DNA of 64,000 bases from Siphonodentalium dalli (Eukaryota > Mollusca > Scaphopoda > Gadilida > Siphonodentaliidae), in NCBI GenBank assembly GCA_032622095.1, contig CP136064.1, forward strand, positions 141,067,954 to 141,131,953, written 5' to 3'. The position numbers were made by a program, and so were the translations under genes. Positions 46,401-58,904 of the stretch are shown piece after piece; position 1 is the stretch's first letter, and every line of letters begins with the position of its first letter. The notes under the pieces are model-generated. The model saw only the letters and a list, made by a program, of their open reading frames with translations. It was not told where the DNA came from and made no database searches.

Positions 46401-49068
46401 TTCAGTTCCCACTACTATATATAGTCTTGGTAACTCTGAAGGAGGGGACTCTGTCCGATAGTACAGAAGATAGTACATTTATTGTTATATGTTTCCCCAA
46501 ATCGAGGTAAACTTCCTTTCCCCAGTGATTGTAATTGCTAGGGTTAATTATATATATAGATAAGCACAATACATAGAAGACAAATTATATAGTGTAGAAA
46601 CACACACGCATAATTAACAAGATCACATTCTTGAGTGGTTATGACTGTATAAGTTAGGAAACGAGTATCATTCTATAATAAACAATATAATGCTACACGT
46701 CATAGCCATTTAAGGGTATCATGGTATCTCAGACCTTATTTGGACGCATGATACACCAGACGTTGGAATAACTACCCGTGCTCTGAAGCGGGAGCTTCAC
46801 TTATCCGACAACCTTGCTGCTACCAACACCTCGGTTCTTCCGCCTAATGTGTAATCTGCTTATCGAGAGAGACTTATACATATATAAAGTTATGAAGATC
46901 TATGAACTAGTTATTGTTTAATGTTCCCGAAACACGGCCAATCAACCATTCAACTCTAGACGTATCGGGACACATGCATATGCCAGTGTGTACAAGGAAC
47001 TTCAAAGTTGGGGCCAATTTGAATGCTGAGGTGTGCTACCTCAGTCAATGTGTGGCCTATGGTACCATTTTCAGTGTGGTGTGGGACTTTAATATATTTC
47101 AATGCAATTGAGGGGTGTCTGAGGAACATTTACACCCTGTGCAATGTGTCTGAGGCGCATGCGAGATATCCTGCCAGTGGAGGTGTGGCCTACAAGTAGG
47201 TCCTGAGGTGTACGAACAATTATTTAAGTGAGGTTTGAATTAATATCATACAAGTTATGTTATTATAAGGTCATAGAAAAGCCCTATTATGGTGTTCGTC
47301 TTGGGCCTGTTGATATGTCAATGTTGTGCTCCGAGGAAGATGTGCCACCACAATCTAAACTGAGAGAATATATAATTACAAGAGAGCTGCATAGTTGAGA
47401 GCCTAGGAGGCATTTGTTTGTCCACATTGACAATACTTATCATATTATTGTGCCACATTAACTGTTTACTTGCAATATACATGGACAGCCTTAACACGAG
47501 TATAAAGAGTAAGCATTAATGTACTTCTTAACTGTTCGGGGAAAAAATAAAAAAATATTACCAAAAAAAAAAAAATCCCTACCTACCTACCTGGAATTTT
47601 TTTGGCACTTTAATAGGAAACAAATAATTTTTTCTTTTTGGCCTAACCATTGTGGAGAATATGAAAATTAATGTAGGGTCCCTGAATATGCTAAATTTGA
47701 GCTGTTGTACACTGGGGAACAACTACACCTGTAAATTCTTAATACATTTCTCCAATAAAAGTGGGCTGCAAGGTGTGCGGATGGTTTATATATTTGAAAT
47801 CTGAGATGGCTGCCTTATAAAGTTTGGTTACAATCAGATGATCATATGAATTATCAGTATAACTTGGCAAAATATTTCTGGAAACATTCTAAGCGAGAAG
47901 TTATTTAAAAAGAGCCACATTAAAGATTTAAATGATATAGTTGATAAATTGTCACAAAGACTTGTATATGAATTACGATTAAAATTGAAAGAGTACCACT
48001 TGTCGTAATTTCAACATGTCTGTTTTGAAGTTTAAAGTCATATATTCTATGTGTGTGGGTGCAGACACCAAAGATTTTAGTGAATTTTGTTGTACTACTA
48101 TAGGGGACTAAAGCTTACTAATTTTCTCATTTTGTATTATAGAGTTTATATTATATAAATATTGAACGGCTTGGAGGTGACTATGCCAAAATAGTGGTCC
48201 GAGGGGAGGAATAGTACCACTATTTTGGCATAGGCACCGACAAGCCGTGCAATATTTATTATATTTTATCGAACGTTTTTCATTCTGTTCCAGGACCCAT
48301 AAATGTAAAAATATTCACAATCATCTATATTCCCTATTCATCGCAGAACGATTTAAAAAATTTCAGTTCAAAGTTTTGTTGCTTCTTTTGTTTTTTTTTT
48401 GCTTGTCAAATTATCTTCAATAAATTGCCAGGCTTCTAATTGGGCAAATCTTAAATTTTCTTCCTCAGGACTTATTGTTGCCATTTTGACTAGCAGACGT
48501 TGTTGTTGTTTTGTTAAACAATGACATCAGTTCAAAACAATACTTTTTTTTTAATGAATATTCAGTAGAGCGAACTAAGGAAATAGACAAAAATATCGAA
48601 GCAATATTATGATCAGCAGAGAAAGGAACATGATAAATCGCCACATCACATAAAACATCACAAATAACATAAAGTAGTTGTCGATTACAAAGACATTTCG
48701 GTTAAAAATATGTTGAACTTTTGCAGGCGAGGTGGAGATGACTTTCAAATTACCTCCCCGGAATAGTGGGCATGCTAAAATTAGATTTCTGGATTTACCA
48801 AGCGATAGTGGGTGTGCTAAATTTAGGAGGCCCACTATGGTTTCGTGGACGACACTATCAATAATAGCGAATGTCATGCAACCAATCACAAGCGTGGATA
48901 AGGCTTAGATAATCACGTGAGATAAACTATAACTAAATAATAGACTGCCATGATGTTATACATGGTGCAACTAGATTTTGACACAGAAAGTTGTAGCGGG
49001 ATCTGTCAACAGTTACAATTGGTACACAGGGTTGTATGAACTTCATAATCACAGGTGCACAGGTTCCC
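42967..49068 (+). repeat. Tandem duplication, unit 2
   Basis: Near-identical to 36864-42966. It includes the integrase tail (43082-43960), small ORF (45199-45546), possible LTR (46438 onward) and hairpin (48166-48248). After 49068 the sequence continues ...CCCATGGTACTAAAT, the presumed original right flank, whereas unit 1 passes straight into unit 2. Confidence 0.95.
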
Positions 49069-49536
49069 ATGGTACTAAATATATGTACCAAGTTCCAAAA
49101 ATAGGAATACAAGCTCCATGGATGAACGTATTGTAAGGCACACAGACGGACAAGCCGACTCCAAAAGAATTGTATAAAATGTATCCAATGAAACTCAAAC
49201 AATGCTCTTTGTAAGTATTGTACACATCAGTGATGTTGGTATGGGATACAGACTGTACAGCAATCAAAGTTTGATACAGATATCTCTACAGTAAGTTTCA
49301 GTGGAACACATACAGTAGATCACAGACAGATAGAAGAAGAGAAAGTATGGTGAAAAAGCTGTTTTGTCACAAGAATATTTTTCCTGTCTGATCGCATTTA
49401 GTCTACTAACCATATGACTTCTTAGACTTTCTATGGTTAAAACTGCTACCTCCAACCAACACATGAATGGTACCCCTGAAAACAATATATATGGGTTAAT
49501 AACATTAAAGATATAAGGCACACACCAATTAAGGGG
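49069..49536. other. No gene seen
   Basis: Single-copy-looking spacer to the right of the duplication. Only short minus-strand frames, none convincing. Confidence 0.5.
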
Positions 49537-49930
49537 GCCCTCAGTGGCGCAATTGGTAAGATGCATGACATATTAGACCAACTTTCCATCCAGCAATGGC
49601 GAGTCTGGTTCAAATTCTGGTAAGTGCAGATTTCTGATCCACGTGCCGGGAAAGTAATCTGATTTGTGTATCTGGGTAAGCTTGTCAGCTGCTTTCCAGG
49701 AGTTATTTCCCGATGATTTTTTATGAAATAGAGACTGAAACAAGAGCTGGGCTGTCACCCAATGCATAACCCGAATGCTAGACATATTTCGAACTTTGTG
49801 TATCTGGGCAAGCTTGTCAGCTGCTTTCCAGGAGTTATTTCCCGATGATTTTTTATGAAATAGAGACTGAAACAAGAGCTGGGCTGTCACCCGATGCATA
49901 ACCCGAATGCTAGACATATTTCGAACTTTG
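49537..49930 (+). mobile_element. tRNA-like SINE head followed by a 132-bp tandem duplication
   Basis: TGGCGCAATTGG (49544-49555) is a good A box and GGTTCAAATTC (49607-49617) a good B box, 52 bases apart as in long-variable-arm tRNAs. The surrounding sequence does not close a clean acceptor stem, so a SINE or tRNA pseudogene is more likely than a gene. The body from 49666 is repeated once with period 132 (49666-49797 and 49798-49929), beginning GTGTATCTGGG(T/C)AAGC. Confidence 0.6.
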
Positions 49931-50010
49931 ACTAAATGTGGCACCTGGACTGATACCTGGTTGTTTGGGCATCTGATTATTAGGTACTTTGGATGATTCG
50001 GCACCTGATC

Positions 50011-51520
50011 ATTAGTCAGTCTCACAACTGGGCTCTTTAGGGAATATCCAACCACTAGAGATGGGCGGTATTGACATTTCAATCTCGGTATCGGTATCGG
50101 TAAATTTTGGTCTATTTACCTCAGTATCGGTACGGTAATCGGTATTGCTATTAAATTATAAGACTAAAGCAGATATTCCCGGTAAATTGTTGTAATTCAA
50201 GTTGTTAATAGCTGAACAATATACGTGTTTTCAGGTATATGACCACGGTCCACGGATTTACTACAACAAAATGACCTACGCAATTAAGTAATATTTACAG
50301 ATTTCTTTGATGATTTACACGCATGTCGTTGCACTGATTTGAAAAGAATAAGCGCATGACTACAATTTTTGTTCATGTCAATTTGATTTCCGTAACATTT
50401 CAATGAGTGAATAAAATTGTGATTAGTAATCTGTAATCACAATTCACAAATTTATGAAAGTTTGTGCGATATCATGAAAATCGGCAAACGATGGCAATTT
50501 CCGAACTGCAGATGTCCAAACCCGCGGGTGGTTCATAATCTCCTCCTTTTAGCGTAATTATACAATCCATGTATATAAGCACCCCTCTTATTTATAGTAG
50601 GCAAATTACTGGTAGCACATGGTGCCCAAATGTTAATTTAAAATTATCACGCGAACTTTTGTTGGTCAAATATAGGCACATATGTATAATATGCCGATAA
50701 GTATATGTTTAATTTATAGTAGGATAAAAACATATTTGTACCGACATATATGCGCACAACTTTCCGAGAAGATGTGCTATTTACAACTGACAAGATCAGT
50801 ATATGCAATGCGTATATCAAATTGTTATTGCATCACCGTCTAATTATGAAGTAACATGTGGGGGTTTCAGTTTGGTGTGCACGGGGACCCCACATAACAC
50901 ATGCTTCGATCCAACTTGGAACACGGATTAAAGACTTGTGGCCTGTACCGAGTTTAATACCCATGCATTTTCCAGTTTGCACGGATACCGAAATTGACAC
51001 ATAACGATCCAGCTATGAGTAGTCAAATGTAATGATGCTAGTTACATTGTCATTAATATGTGGTAAAGATCAGAGATGCCATCGAGCAGCTGTACCCTTT
51101 ATGTAACAATGTTGCAATAGACTAATACATGTTGTATGAACTTGTTACACCAAGTTATCATAATTATCCAATTCCCGTTGCTTATATACAGTGACAAGGC
51201 ACACACATACGCTGGCAACACATGAATAATTTCATTACCGAAAATACGATATTTTTAGTTTTGATTCGGTACGGTAAATCGGTATTACGCTGATACCGAT
51301 ACCGCACAGTAAATACCGAGTACCCCCCATCACTACCAACCACTTTCTGTTTGATACTGATTCTAGAGAACTTTTTGATGATGAATTCAGTGGTGCCGAC
51401 CAATTTTTTTTAAAAGGGGCCCAAATTCCATTTTTAAGGGCCTGAAACCCAATTTTGGAGTTCAGCCCTTTTTTTGAGCCCCCAATTAGAATTTTAATGA
51501 CCTATTGGAGCTTCACGATA
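50011..51520 (-). repeat. Interspersed repeat copy, interrupted by the hAT-like element
   Basis: 50011-50055 plus 51344 to about 51520 correspond, in opposite orientation, to about 62890-63105. Shared landmarks are CTCACAACTGGGCTCTT, TTTCTGTTTGATACTGATTC, GGTGCCGACC and CCATTTTTAAGGGCCTGAA. The copy here contains a 1280-bp insertion with an 8-bp duplication. Confidence 0.85.
50056..51335. mobile_element. hAT-like non-autonomous element, 1280 bp, 8-bp TSD
   Basis: CCAACCAC lies on both sides (50048-50055 and 51336-51343). The ends read TAGAGATGGGCGGTATT on the left and, reversed, TAGTGATGGGGGGTACT on the right, each followed by repeated CGGTATCGGTA. No transposase frame is seen in the AT-rich interior. 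The related repeat at 63058-63066 shows the site without the element. Confidence 0.9.
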
Positions 51521-52524
51521 TTGACTCAAGTTATACCGACTACGGTATTGAAAAATATATCGCGATTTTTATTTGTCAAAATCTTCTGAATTATTTCGCA
51601 TTTATGACGAACTCATTCGCATCCAACACAAAATTTTACTAGACACTGGTTGTATGGGGCTACATCGCTTTACTGTTCGCAGTCATGTCGGCAAACAAAG
51701 CAGAGCAACGAGCATCATAGAGTCAGTGTCAACATGGAAATGGGAAAACTAATGGGTGTGTCGCTTACGTTCATAAATTCATAAATTGCCAGGGCGTCGC
51801 TTACGATTAATAAAAATAACATACTAATATTATTTAAATTTCGTCTTTATTTATATGAACACAACAAACAAAAATAAAATATTAAACAATGATAGTTATT
51901 ACACATAACAATTAGGAGAATGTCTATTACACATAACAATTAGGAGAATGTCTACATGTTTGCCGCCAAGAATGACAACATATTTACTTTTTCTGGTTTT
52001 AAACATGCACGCTTAGGGCCACTATTTGATCGGACTTGAAATTCTAGCTGAGACTATTGAATGCCTATAAACATGGCCTATTGCGATTATATCGCTATCG
52101 GTGTATTACGTTTCTCACACTGACCAGGGTGTAAGTAAACCAACAATGGCGTGATGTGTCGACACCACGTGTACAAATGTTAGCGCTTGTAAAAACAAAC
52201 TTCACTGAGCTGTGATCACGAATGAATGCGCTGTGAGGACATTGGATTATGGCTTTGATGTACATGCAATGAAATTGTTTTATTACTTCCGACAACACAC
52301 TCTGATGAGGCGCATGAACGAAGGCGTTGACACTATTCAATTACTGATACAACCCTTTGTAAAGAAACGCCGGTAGTATTTGATCCAAAACATCTGTCTC
52401 TTTGTCCCCTTGATCTGTATCTTTGTCTCCTTGCTTATAGGAAGACATTTCAACTAAGATTTATACGTTTTTGGCCATTTCAAATAATAAAAATACCGAC
52501 TAAATAATCGGAATACCCTTATAT
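51521..52524. other. No gene seen; one 28-bp tandem doublet
   Basis: ATTACACATAACAATTAGGA... is present twice in direct succession (51898-51925 and 51926-51953). The rest is AT-rich with short frames only. Confidence 0.6.
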
Positions 52525-52910
52525 TTTCTAAGTGTACACTTTCATTGTATTTAAAGTGTAGTTCAGGTATACACTTATAGTACACTTGAAGCTTTTGTTT
52601 TTTTAATTCAGTACACTTGTACCACACTCACTTTTTCGAAATGTACACTTATTTTGTAAGTGTAGTGTAAGTGTTGTAATAAGTGTACACTTGCTCTACT
52701 CTTTTGAGACTTTGAAAATCTTTGGGCATGCTGCCCACACTTACAGCTACACTTATGGTACTTTGAAAAGTTCTATCTACACTTATGACACACTGATGAT
52801 ACTTATACTTTTAAAATGTTTGGGAACACTGCCCCACACTTAAAGGTACACTTATGGAACTTTGGAAAAATTTATCAACACTTATACCACACTTATCAAA
52901 CTTTGATATG
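52525..52910 (+). repeat. Degenerate array of ACACTTAT-type motifs
   Basis: ACACTTA or ACACTTG recurs more than fifteen times in under 400 bp with irregular spacing. It is overlaid on a roughly 110-bp block containing TTTGAAAA..CTTTGGGcA and CTGCCC(A/C)CACTTA. A second cluster of the same motif is at 62213-62405. Confidence 0.8.
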
Positions 52911-53056
52911 GATATGTTCAGGAATACTGCTCAGATCCGCGCACGTTTTGTACTATATAATTGCCGTCTTATATTAAATATGAACTTTTTAAATTTTTAA
53001 ATTATTTCGTTTTTCTGTTATTTATATTCCGATAGTAATAAATTTTATGAATCTTT

Positions 53057-53449
53057 GTAGAGAAATTTGCAAACGTTGGCATGACCGATTCCAGTTTTTT
53101 TTTGCCAAAAAAAGCTGTCAGTGAGTCACTTTTTTTCTTCTGATGTCACATTGTCTCATTGTCACTGAGATGACCAAATTCCAATGTGCTCTGTGTGCCC
53201 AGTCTACCCCTCCACCAAAATTAGTTTTGTCCAGTATCACAAGCATTTGGACAAGACGTCAAGATGATTGAAATTGAATCTGTGATCAGTCCTCTTGGCG
53301 AGTTTTGCCAACAATGAAACATGCGAGAGATCAATCACTGAATCAGCTGGACGACAGCCATCACTCTCCGATTGAGAATTATCACTTGTAAATAAATGTA
53401 AGTTGTATCTGAATTTAGCGCACGTTTCCATCAGTTATAATCTGTAACA
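53057..53449 (-). repeat. Inverted repeat pair, left arm (~390 bp)
   Basis: The segment is the reverse complement of 59366-59678 joined to 61053-61126, with roughly 95% or better agreement by eye. It includes a 64-codon minus-strand frame (METCAKFRYN...), which differs from its partner at six bases, five of them changing amino acids. That pattern argues against a conserved protein. The element type is unknown. Confidence 0.85.
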
Positions 53450-53629
53450 TTCTCGGAGAAGTATATGTACCTGCTATCTGTTTTTAATTTAACGTAAAAT
53501 CTATAAAAAATAACAGTTTAACTGTATATAATTGTGATTATCGACCCACTGTAAATCTCCCAAAGTAAATGCTTGCGGCTTTCTGCCCACGTGTTCGTGT
53601 TTGGGGAATTTATATCCCATGATGCAATT

Positions 53630-54345
53630 ACTATTCTATAATTAAAGGCATATAATACCTAGAATAAATCACTCACCAATATTTGTAGTCAATAATGTCA
53701 GTTTAAGTGTCTATAATGTAAAGACAATACCGTGTTATGCCTATATTTGAAGGCATCTAGTACTGTCTTGGTTCATTGACATATGAATGTAAACATCTTG
53801 GGAAACAACATCCATTTAAAATAACTAATTGAAAAATGTCTATTTCTTTACATTGTCATAATGCAACAATAAGTCTATATTTAAAGGCATTTAATATCTT
53901 GAGTAACTTATTCACCAATATTTGTAGTAACGATCTCATTTACTCAAGGTGTCTATATGTATAGACAATAGTTTTATGCCTATATTTAAAGGCATTTATT
54001 ATTTTGTCCATTGACATTGAAGGTAAAATCTTGGGAACCAACATTCATGTCAAGTTACTGATTAAAAAAGATTAAAAAATGTGAATTTCCTTAAATTGTC
54101 ATAATGCAATTATAGATCTATATTTAAAAGGCATTTAATACCTTGCATAATTTACTCAAAAAATTCACCTTAATTTGTAGTCAGCAATCTCATTTACTCA
54201 AAGTGTCAACATGTATAGACAATACAGTGCTATACCTATACTTAGAAACATTTATTACTGTATTCATTGACATTTGAAGATCAAATCTTAGGAACCAACT
54301 TTCATGTGCTCCCATCATGTCAAGTAACTGATTGAATGAATGTAA
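53630..54345 (+). repeat. Three-unit tandem repeat, ~240 bp
   Basis: AAAGGCATtTAATAcCTtG starts near 53644, 53883 and 54127 (periods about 239 and 244). Each unit continues with CACCAATATTTGTAGT, AGTGTCTA-ATGTATAGACAATA, TGCCTATATTtaAAGGCAT and GGGAAcCAACAT. Confidence 0.85.
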
Positions 54346-55270
54346 TACCAAGTGAATAGAGCGAAATTTTCTGGGAGCATATTTGGTATGACACGGACAG
54401 ACCTTTATTTAAAGACACATCAAGAGAATTATAGCTAAATATTAAATTTATTTATAATTCACTTTATATGTACTTGTACACTCATATATATACCAAAACA
54501 TCATAATATTCATAACATGCCACTTCATTACTTCATAGAGAAGATCTGATATATGCTGAAGCAAGTTACGGGTGATATACTCACGTACTGACGATAAAAT
54601 CCCACTGTGGAAATAATCCTTTTGGGGCAACTATTCACAAACTTATAAACGGAAACGCTCTCCATTAGAAACGACAACATGAAATGCTAAATCCCATTTG
54701 ATAACAGAATATAACCACATTGCTCAGCATTGCTCACTAAACAACAGAGCAACTTCGGTGTTCAAATTGTTCCCGAACTGACACAGTTATTCCACCTTCG
54801 TGATTTTCATGCAAACCATGACTTATGAATGACCCCCTTCCCTCAAGTGGCCTGATCATCGGACAACAAAAGATATAACTATGTTCGCGTCAACTCATTC
54901 TATATAACTCGGTACAGCTGAGCTCAAAGTAAATTGGTTACACTGTCGAGAAACCACCGACAACTAAATTTCGCCGAATTGCAGAAATGCTTCGACTGCA
55001 ACACATGAACAACCAGTCTGGAAATGCTAAAACATATAGCTCATCTTATTTTCTCACCTCATTCCATTCATAAACGGAACTACTTACATATTGCCAAATC
55101 ATAATTTTATTGTATTTCTTTGATATCCGCAGACTTGAATCTATGAAAAGCATCACAAACAATGATTTGATACTCGCATTATTAGTAATGTTACAGGAAC
55201 GGTATACTGTCATGGGCAGGAAAGATAACTCTAATGATTTCAAGCTAATCTATGACGGGTAGAATTAGAC
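54346..55270. other. No gene seen; may contain LINE B leader
   Basis: Spacer between the 240-bp array and the first readable codons of LINE B. Its 5' boundary was not found; no target duplication could be matched because the 3' end is a microsatellite. Confidence 0.4.
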
Positions 55271-55273
55271 TGG

Positions 55274-55663
55274 GTGAACTTCAGAGAGATGAGTCGTATG
55301 ATTTTGCTCGATTGTTTACAGGGTCGCAACACGATGATGACAATATGCCGGCCCCCCTCCCCATACAATTTGATTGATCATCGGTGCGATTACGTTACTC
55401 CATCGCAATTGAAAGAAAATATTACTTCTCGCGAAAATACCCTATCATTTTTAGGACTTAATTGTCGAAGTTTAACGGCGAATTGGGATACATTTGTAGA
55501 TCTTTTATCCGACATTCAGCAATCGGGAAAATATACCACTGCGATAGCCTTAAGCAAAATATTCAAAATTAAAACTAAGTTCACTCTTCCTGGATATCAC
55601 GAATTAATTTACAATACACGACCAGTTGATGATGACGGTAGGGGTGGGGTGGCATATTCTTAA
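55274..55663 (+). pseudogene. LINE B ORF2, N-terminal endonuclease fragment
   Basis: LSFLGLNCRSLTANW opens the APE-type endonuclease fold, and GYHELIYNTRP...DGRGGVAYS follows its usual course (GRGGVA). The Glu block normally written SETW is here LSKIF, a change that would damage catalysis. The frame ends at 55661-55663; homology continues in the next frame via a one-base slip near 55655-55665. Confidence 0.8.
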
Positions 55664-55716
55664 AAGATGATTTATCGTATAGAATACGTACAGACCTGTC
55701 AATCTTCATCCCCCAC

Positions 55717-58368
55717 GTGATCGAATCACTATTTGTAGAAATCGACACTGGTAAAAATGCTTCCTATATTATGGGATCAGTGTATAGGCCAAACACAGCC
55801 CCGTTAGCGGATCTTGATATATTTATAACTAAAATGACTGAAATTGTTGGACAAATAAGTGAATCGGGGAAGAAGGCTTACATTTTAGGTGACTTTAATC
55901 TTGATTTACTCAACATATCGAGTCATAAAAAAACTAGCAATTTGTTCGACAAGGGATTTATGCCGGTAATAACAAAACCCACACGAGTTACCGAATACTC
56001 AGCTACTCTAATTGACCACATCTACACCAACAATCTTGTATCAGAAGCTCATTCAGAAATTATTTTAACTGATGTTTCAGATCATTTTGCAACTTTTTAT
56101 GCTGAAAAAAGAAATTCGATACCTACGAATACGAGACCACAGAAAACTTTGGAAAGAATAATGAATAGAAGTAACCTCATGAAATTTAAACAAATTCTGG
56201 CTGATCATGACTTCACTAGTATATATAATTCACAGTCGACAAATGAAGCGTATGACAACTTTATAAACATATATACAACTGCATTCAATGCAGCTTTTCC
56301 ACTCAAACTATCCACTACACCGAAAAAATATGTAAAAAAAGAACCGTGGATGACCAACGGTATGATCTGCTCTTCTATCAAAAAGAATAAATTATATGCA
56401 AAAAAACTCAAAAATCCAACTGAATATAATATAACTGAATACAAAGAATATTGTAAACAATTTAACAAATTGAAGAGAAAAAGCAAAGCAGAGTACTATG
56501 CCAAAACTTTATCAGAACACCGATGTAATATGAAGCGAACTTGGGTTATTTTGAAAAAATCACTTAAACTATCAACGAGCTTTTCACAGATTCCACAGAA
56601 ACTTATGCATAACAACAAAGAATTCACAACACCAGAGTCAATCGCGAAAGAGTTAAATGACTATTTTGCCAACATTGGTCAAACAACGAGTGATAGCGTT
56701 CCAATCGGCAATGGAAAAACGTTTTCGTCATACCTATGCAAAGAAAACCCCAAAAATATGTTCATATTCCCAACCGATCTTGAAGAAATTATAAAAGTAA
56801 GCGAAAGCATCGCCCGCAAAGGTAGCACCGACATCGATGATCTCTCAACAAAATTAATGAAAAATACTATTCACGAAACGGCAACAGTCCTTACACATAT
56901 ATTCAATCTTTCATTTAAAGACGGCACATTCCCCGAAAAAATGAAAACCGCAAAAATTGTCCCTATACATAAAGGCGACAGTAAAGAAAATATTGCAAAT
57001 TATAGACCTATTAGCATATTACCAGTCTTCTCAAAATTAATCGAGAAAATTATTCAGAATAGATTATTCTCTTTCTTGTCCAAACATAACATTCTACATA
57101 ATAACCAGTTTGGTTTTCGAAAAAAACACTCTACCATCCATCCACTAATGCAACTTTTACATTACGTGGCAGAGAAAAATGATCAGCCAACTAGAGATTC
57201 AACTGTGGGACTATTTATCGATCTGTCTAAAGCCTTTGACACAATAAGTCATGAAATACTTTTAGCCAAACTCAATCACTATGGAATTCGTGGGATAGCG
57301 AACGAATGGTTTTCAAGCTATCTCAGGGACAGACGACAATATGTTGAATTTCTTGGTTCAAAATCGCACTTTAACCCTATCACTTGTGGAGTGCCCCAGG
57401 GGTCCATCCTCGCACCGACGATTTTCCTCTTGTACGTTAACGATATGCCCCGCAGTACATCATTAAAATTACTTTCATTCGCCGATGATACCACTATATA
57501 TACATCAGACCATAAATACGACCGCCTTAAAAAAAAAATCAACGAAGAACTAAGAAATGTTTTTATATGGTGCTGCTGCAACAGACTTGCAATAAATGTA
57601 TCCAAAAGTAAATTTATATTGATGCATCCTAAAAACAATGAATCAAAGTGGAGAAAATTCAAAGTTATGCTAAATGGGAAAGCATTAACTCGAGTTGGAA
57701 ATAATATGCAGGAAACTTCACTGAAATTTCTTGGCATCTCAATCGATGAAAACCTTACATTTAAATACCATATTGATATGGTCCATAAGAAACTATGTCA
57801 CACGCTCTACCTCCTGAACAAAGTTAAACGAATTCTCCCGAAAAATGCACAAAAAACTCTTTACTATGCCCTAGTACATAGTCGCTTAACATACGGCATA
57901 CATATTTGGGGGCACGCATCCTTCGATTCACTTTTAAAACAGCAGAAAAGGGCAATACGTATTTTTTGCAATGCCAGTTATAGAGCTCACACCGAACCTC
58001 TGTTCAAACAAGAAGGAATCCTGAACCTCAATGACATATTTAGAGTTAATGCAGCTTGCTTTATGTATGATTGGACTAGAAATAACTTACCGAAATCATT
58101 TAAAACGTGCTACTCTTATTCTCTCGCGAAAAATACGAGAAATGCGAATAATATACGTCTGATAACACCGAAATCATCATTTTCAGCATCCCTCCCAAAA
58201 CACTCCTTCCCAGACATTTGGAATTCAATTGATAAAACATCAAGAGGATGTAAATTTAGAGCTACGTTCAAGAAAACTCTATCACATCAAATAATATCCA
58301 AATACATTGTCGATTGCAAAAATAAAAACTGTTACAGTTGCTCATTACAAAATAACCCCGGGAACTAA
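55717..58368 (+). CDS. LINE B ORF2, rest of endonuclease and reverse transcriptase
   Basis: An 883-codon open frame (homologous reading begins near 55665, with no ATG required). It carries MGSVYRPN, ILGDFNLDLL, ATLIDHIYTN and LTDVSDHF, the remaining endonuclease blocks with catalytic Asp and His. A basic linker follows, then RT: KIVPIHKGDSKENIANYRPI, NNQFGFRKKHST, GLFIDLSKAFDTI, GVPQGSILAPTIF and LLSFADDTTIY (catalytic FADD, near 57475-57500). The C-terminal part includes LTYGIHIWGHAS and ends KNKNCYSCSLQN. The frame is intact, so decay is recent or mild. It would copy the LINE RNA at a nicked target. Confidence 0.9.
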   Translation: MIESLFVEIDTGKNASYIMGSVYRPNTAPLADLDIFITKMTEIVGQISESGKKAYILGDFNLDLLNISSHKKTSNLFDKGFMPVITKPTRVTEYSATLIDHIYTNNLVSEAHSEIILTDVSDHFATFYAEKRNSIPTNTRPQKTLERIMNRSNLMKFKQILADHDFTSIYNSQSTNEAYDNFINIYTTAFNAAFPLKLSTTPKKYVKKEPWMTNGMICSSIKKNKLYAKKLKNPTEYNITEYKEYCKQFNKLKRKSKAEYYAKTLSEHRCNMKRTWVILKKSLKLSTSFSQIPQKLMHNNKEFTTPESIAKELNDYFANIGQTTSDSVPIGNGKTFSSYLCKENPKNMFIFPTDLEEIIKVSESIARKGSTDIDDLSTKLMKNTIHETATVLTHIFNLSFKDGTFPEKMKTAKIVPIHKGDSKENIANYRPISILPVFSKLIEKIIQNRLFSFLSKHNILHNNQFGFRKKHSTIHPLMQLLHYVAEKNDQPTRDSTVGLFIDLSKAFDTISHEILLAKLNHYGIRGIANEWFSSYLRDRRQYVEFLGSKSHFNPITCGVPQGSILAPTIFLLYVNDMPRSTSLKLLSFADDTTIYTSDHKYDRLKKKINEELRNVFIWCCCNRLAINVSKSKFILMHPKNNESKWRKFKVMLNGKALTRVGNNMQETSLKFLGISIDENLTFKYHIDMVHKKLCHTLYLLNKVKRILPKNAQKTLYYALVHSRLTYGIHIWGHASFDSLLKQQKRAIRIFCNASYRAHTEPLFKQEGILNLNDIFRVNAACFMYDWTRNNLPKSFKTCYSYSLAKNTRNANNIRLITPKSSFSASLPKHSFPDIWNSIDKTSRGCKFRATFKKTLSHQIISKYIVDCKNKNCYSCSLQNNPGN

Positions 58369-58797
58369 ATGTTATAACTAAATATTATAACTATATCCTA
58401 TAACTAAATATTATAATTATACTTATTGATATTGATGTCATTCTTTCTGGATATTTCACCCGTCTGGTCATAACAAGTTCAATCAATTTGCACACGTATC
58501 ACTTAAAAATATCGTAATGAACTCGATGTGACCAGCTACTATAATGACACCCATTGAACATAGCCCATGACTATAATATGACTAGTATTAACGTTCACTG
58601 ACTTTCTGTCCTTATTTATTTATTTATTTACATTCAATCTATATAGTCAACATTCGATGCCTACATGTACAATTGAATCTGGTCTGCGGATATTATATTA
58701 TTCTATATTTTATCATATTATATTATATATATTATATATATATATACTTATTATTTGACAATTACCGCCAGGTAGTGGATAATTTGTTATTTATTTA

Positions 58798-58839
58798 AGG
58801 GACTGCAGGAAGACGGTCAGTATTGGCCATGCAGTCCCT
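58798..58839 (+). other. LINE B 3' UTR stem-loop
   Basis: AGGGACTGCA (58798-58807) pairs perfectly with TGCAGTCCCT (58830-58839) around a 22-base loop. It lies about 65 bases before the TCTA tail. Several LINE families use a 3' hairpin for recognition by their RT; that role here is inferred. Confidence 0.75.
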
Positions 58840-58904
58840 GTACAATATCATTAATTTTGTATCTTTAGTTTAACTGTAATATGCTATGTCTATTGTACAA
58901 ATAA

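Noticed and set aside
40349-46800. Apparent LTR pair 6.1 kb apart
   Set aside because: The identical sequences are part of a larger 6103-bp tandem duplication that extends well beyond any LTR on both sides.
49537-49625. tRNA gene (long variable arm)
   Set aside because: A and B boxes fit but I could not close an acceptor stem; treated as a SINE/tRNA-like sequence.
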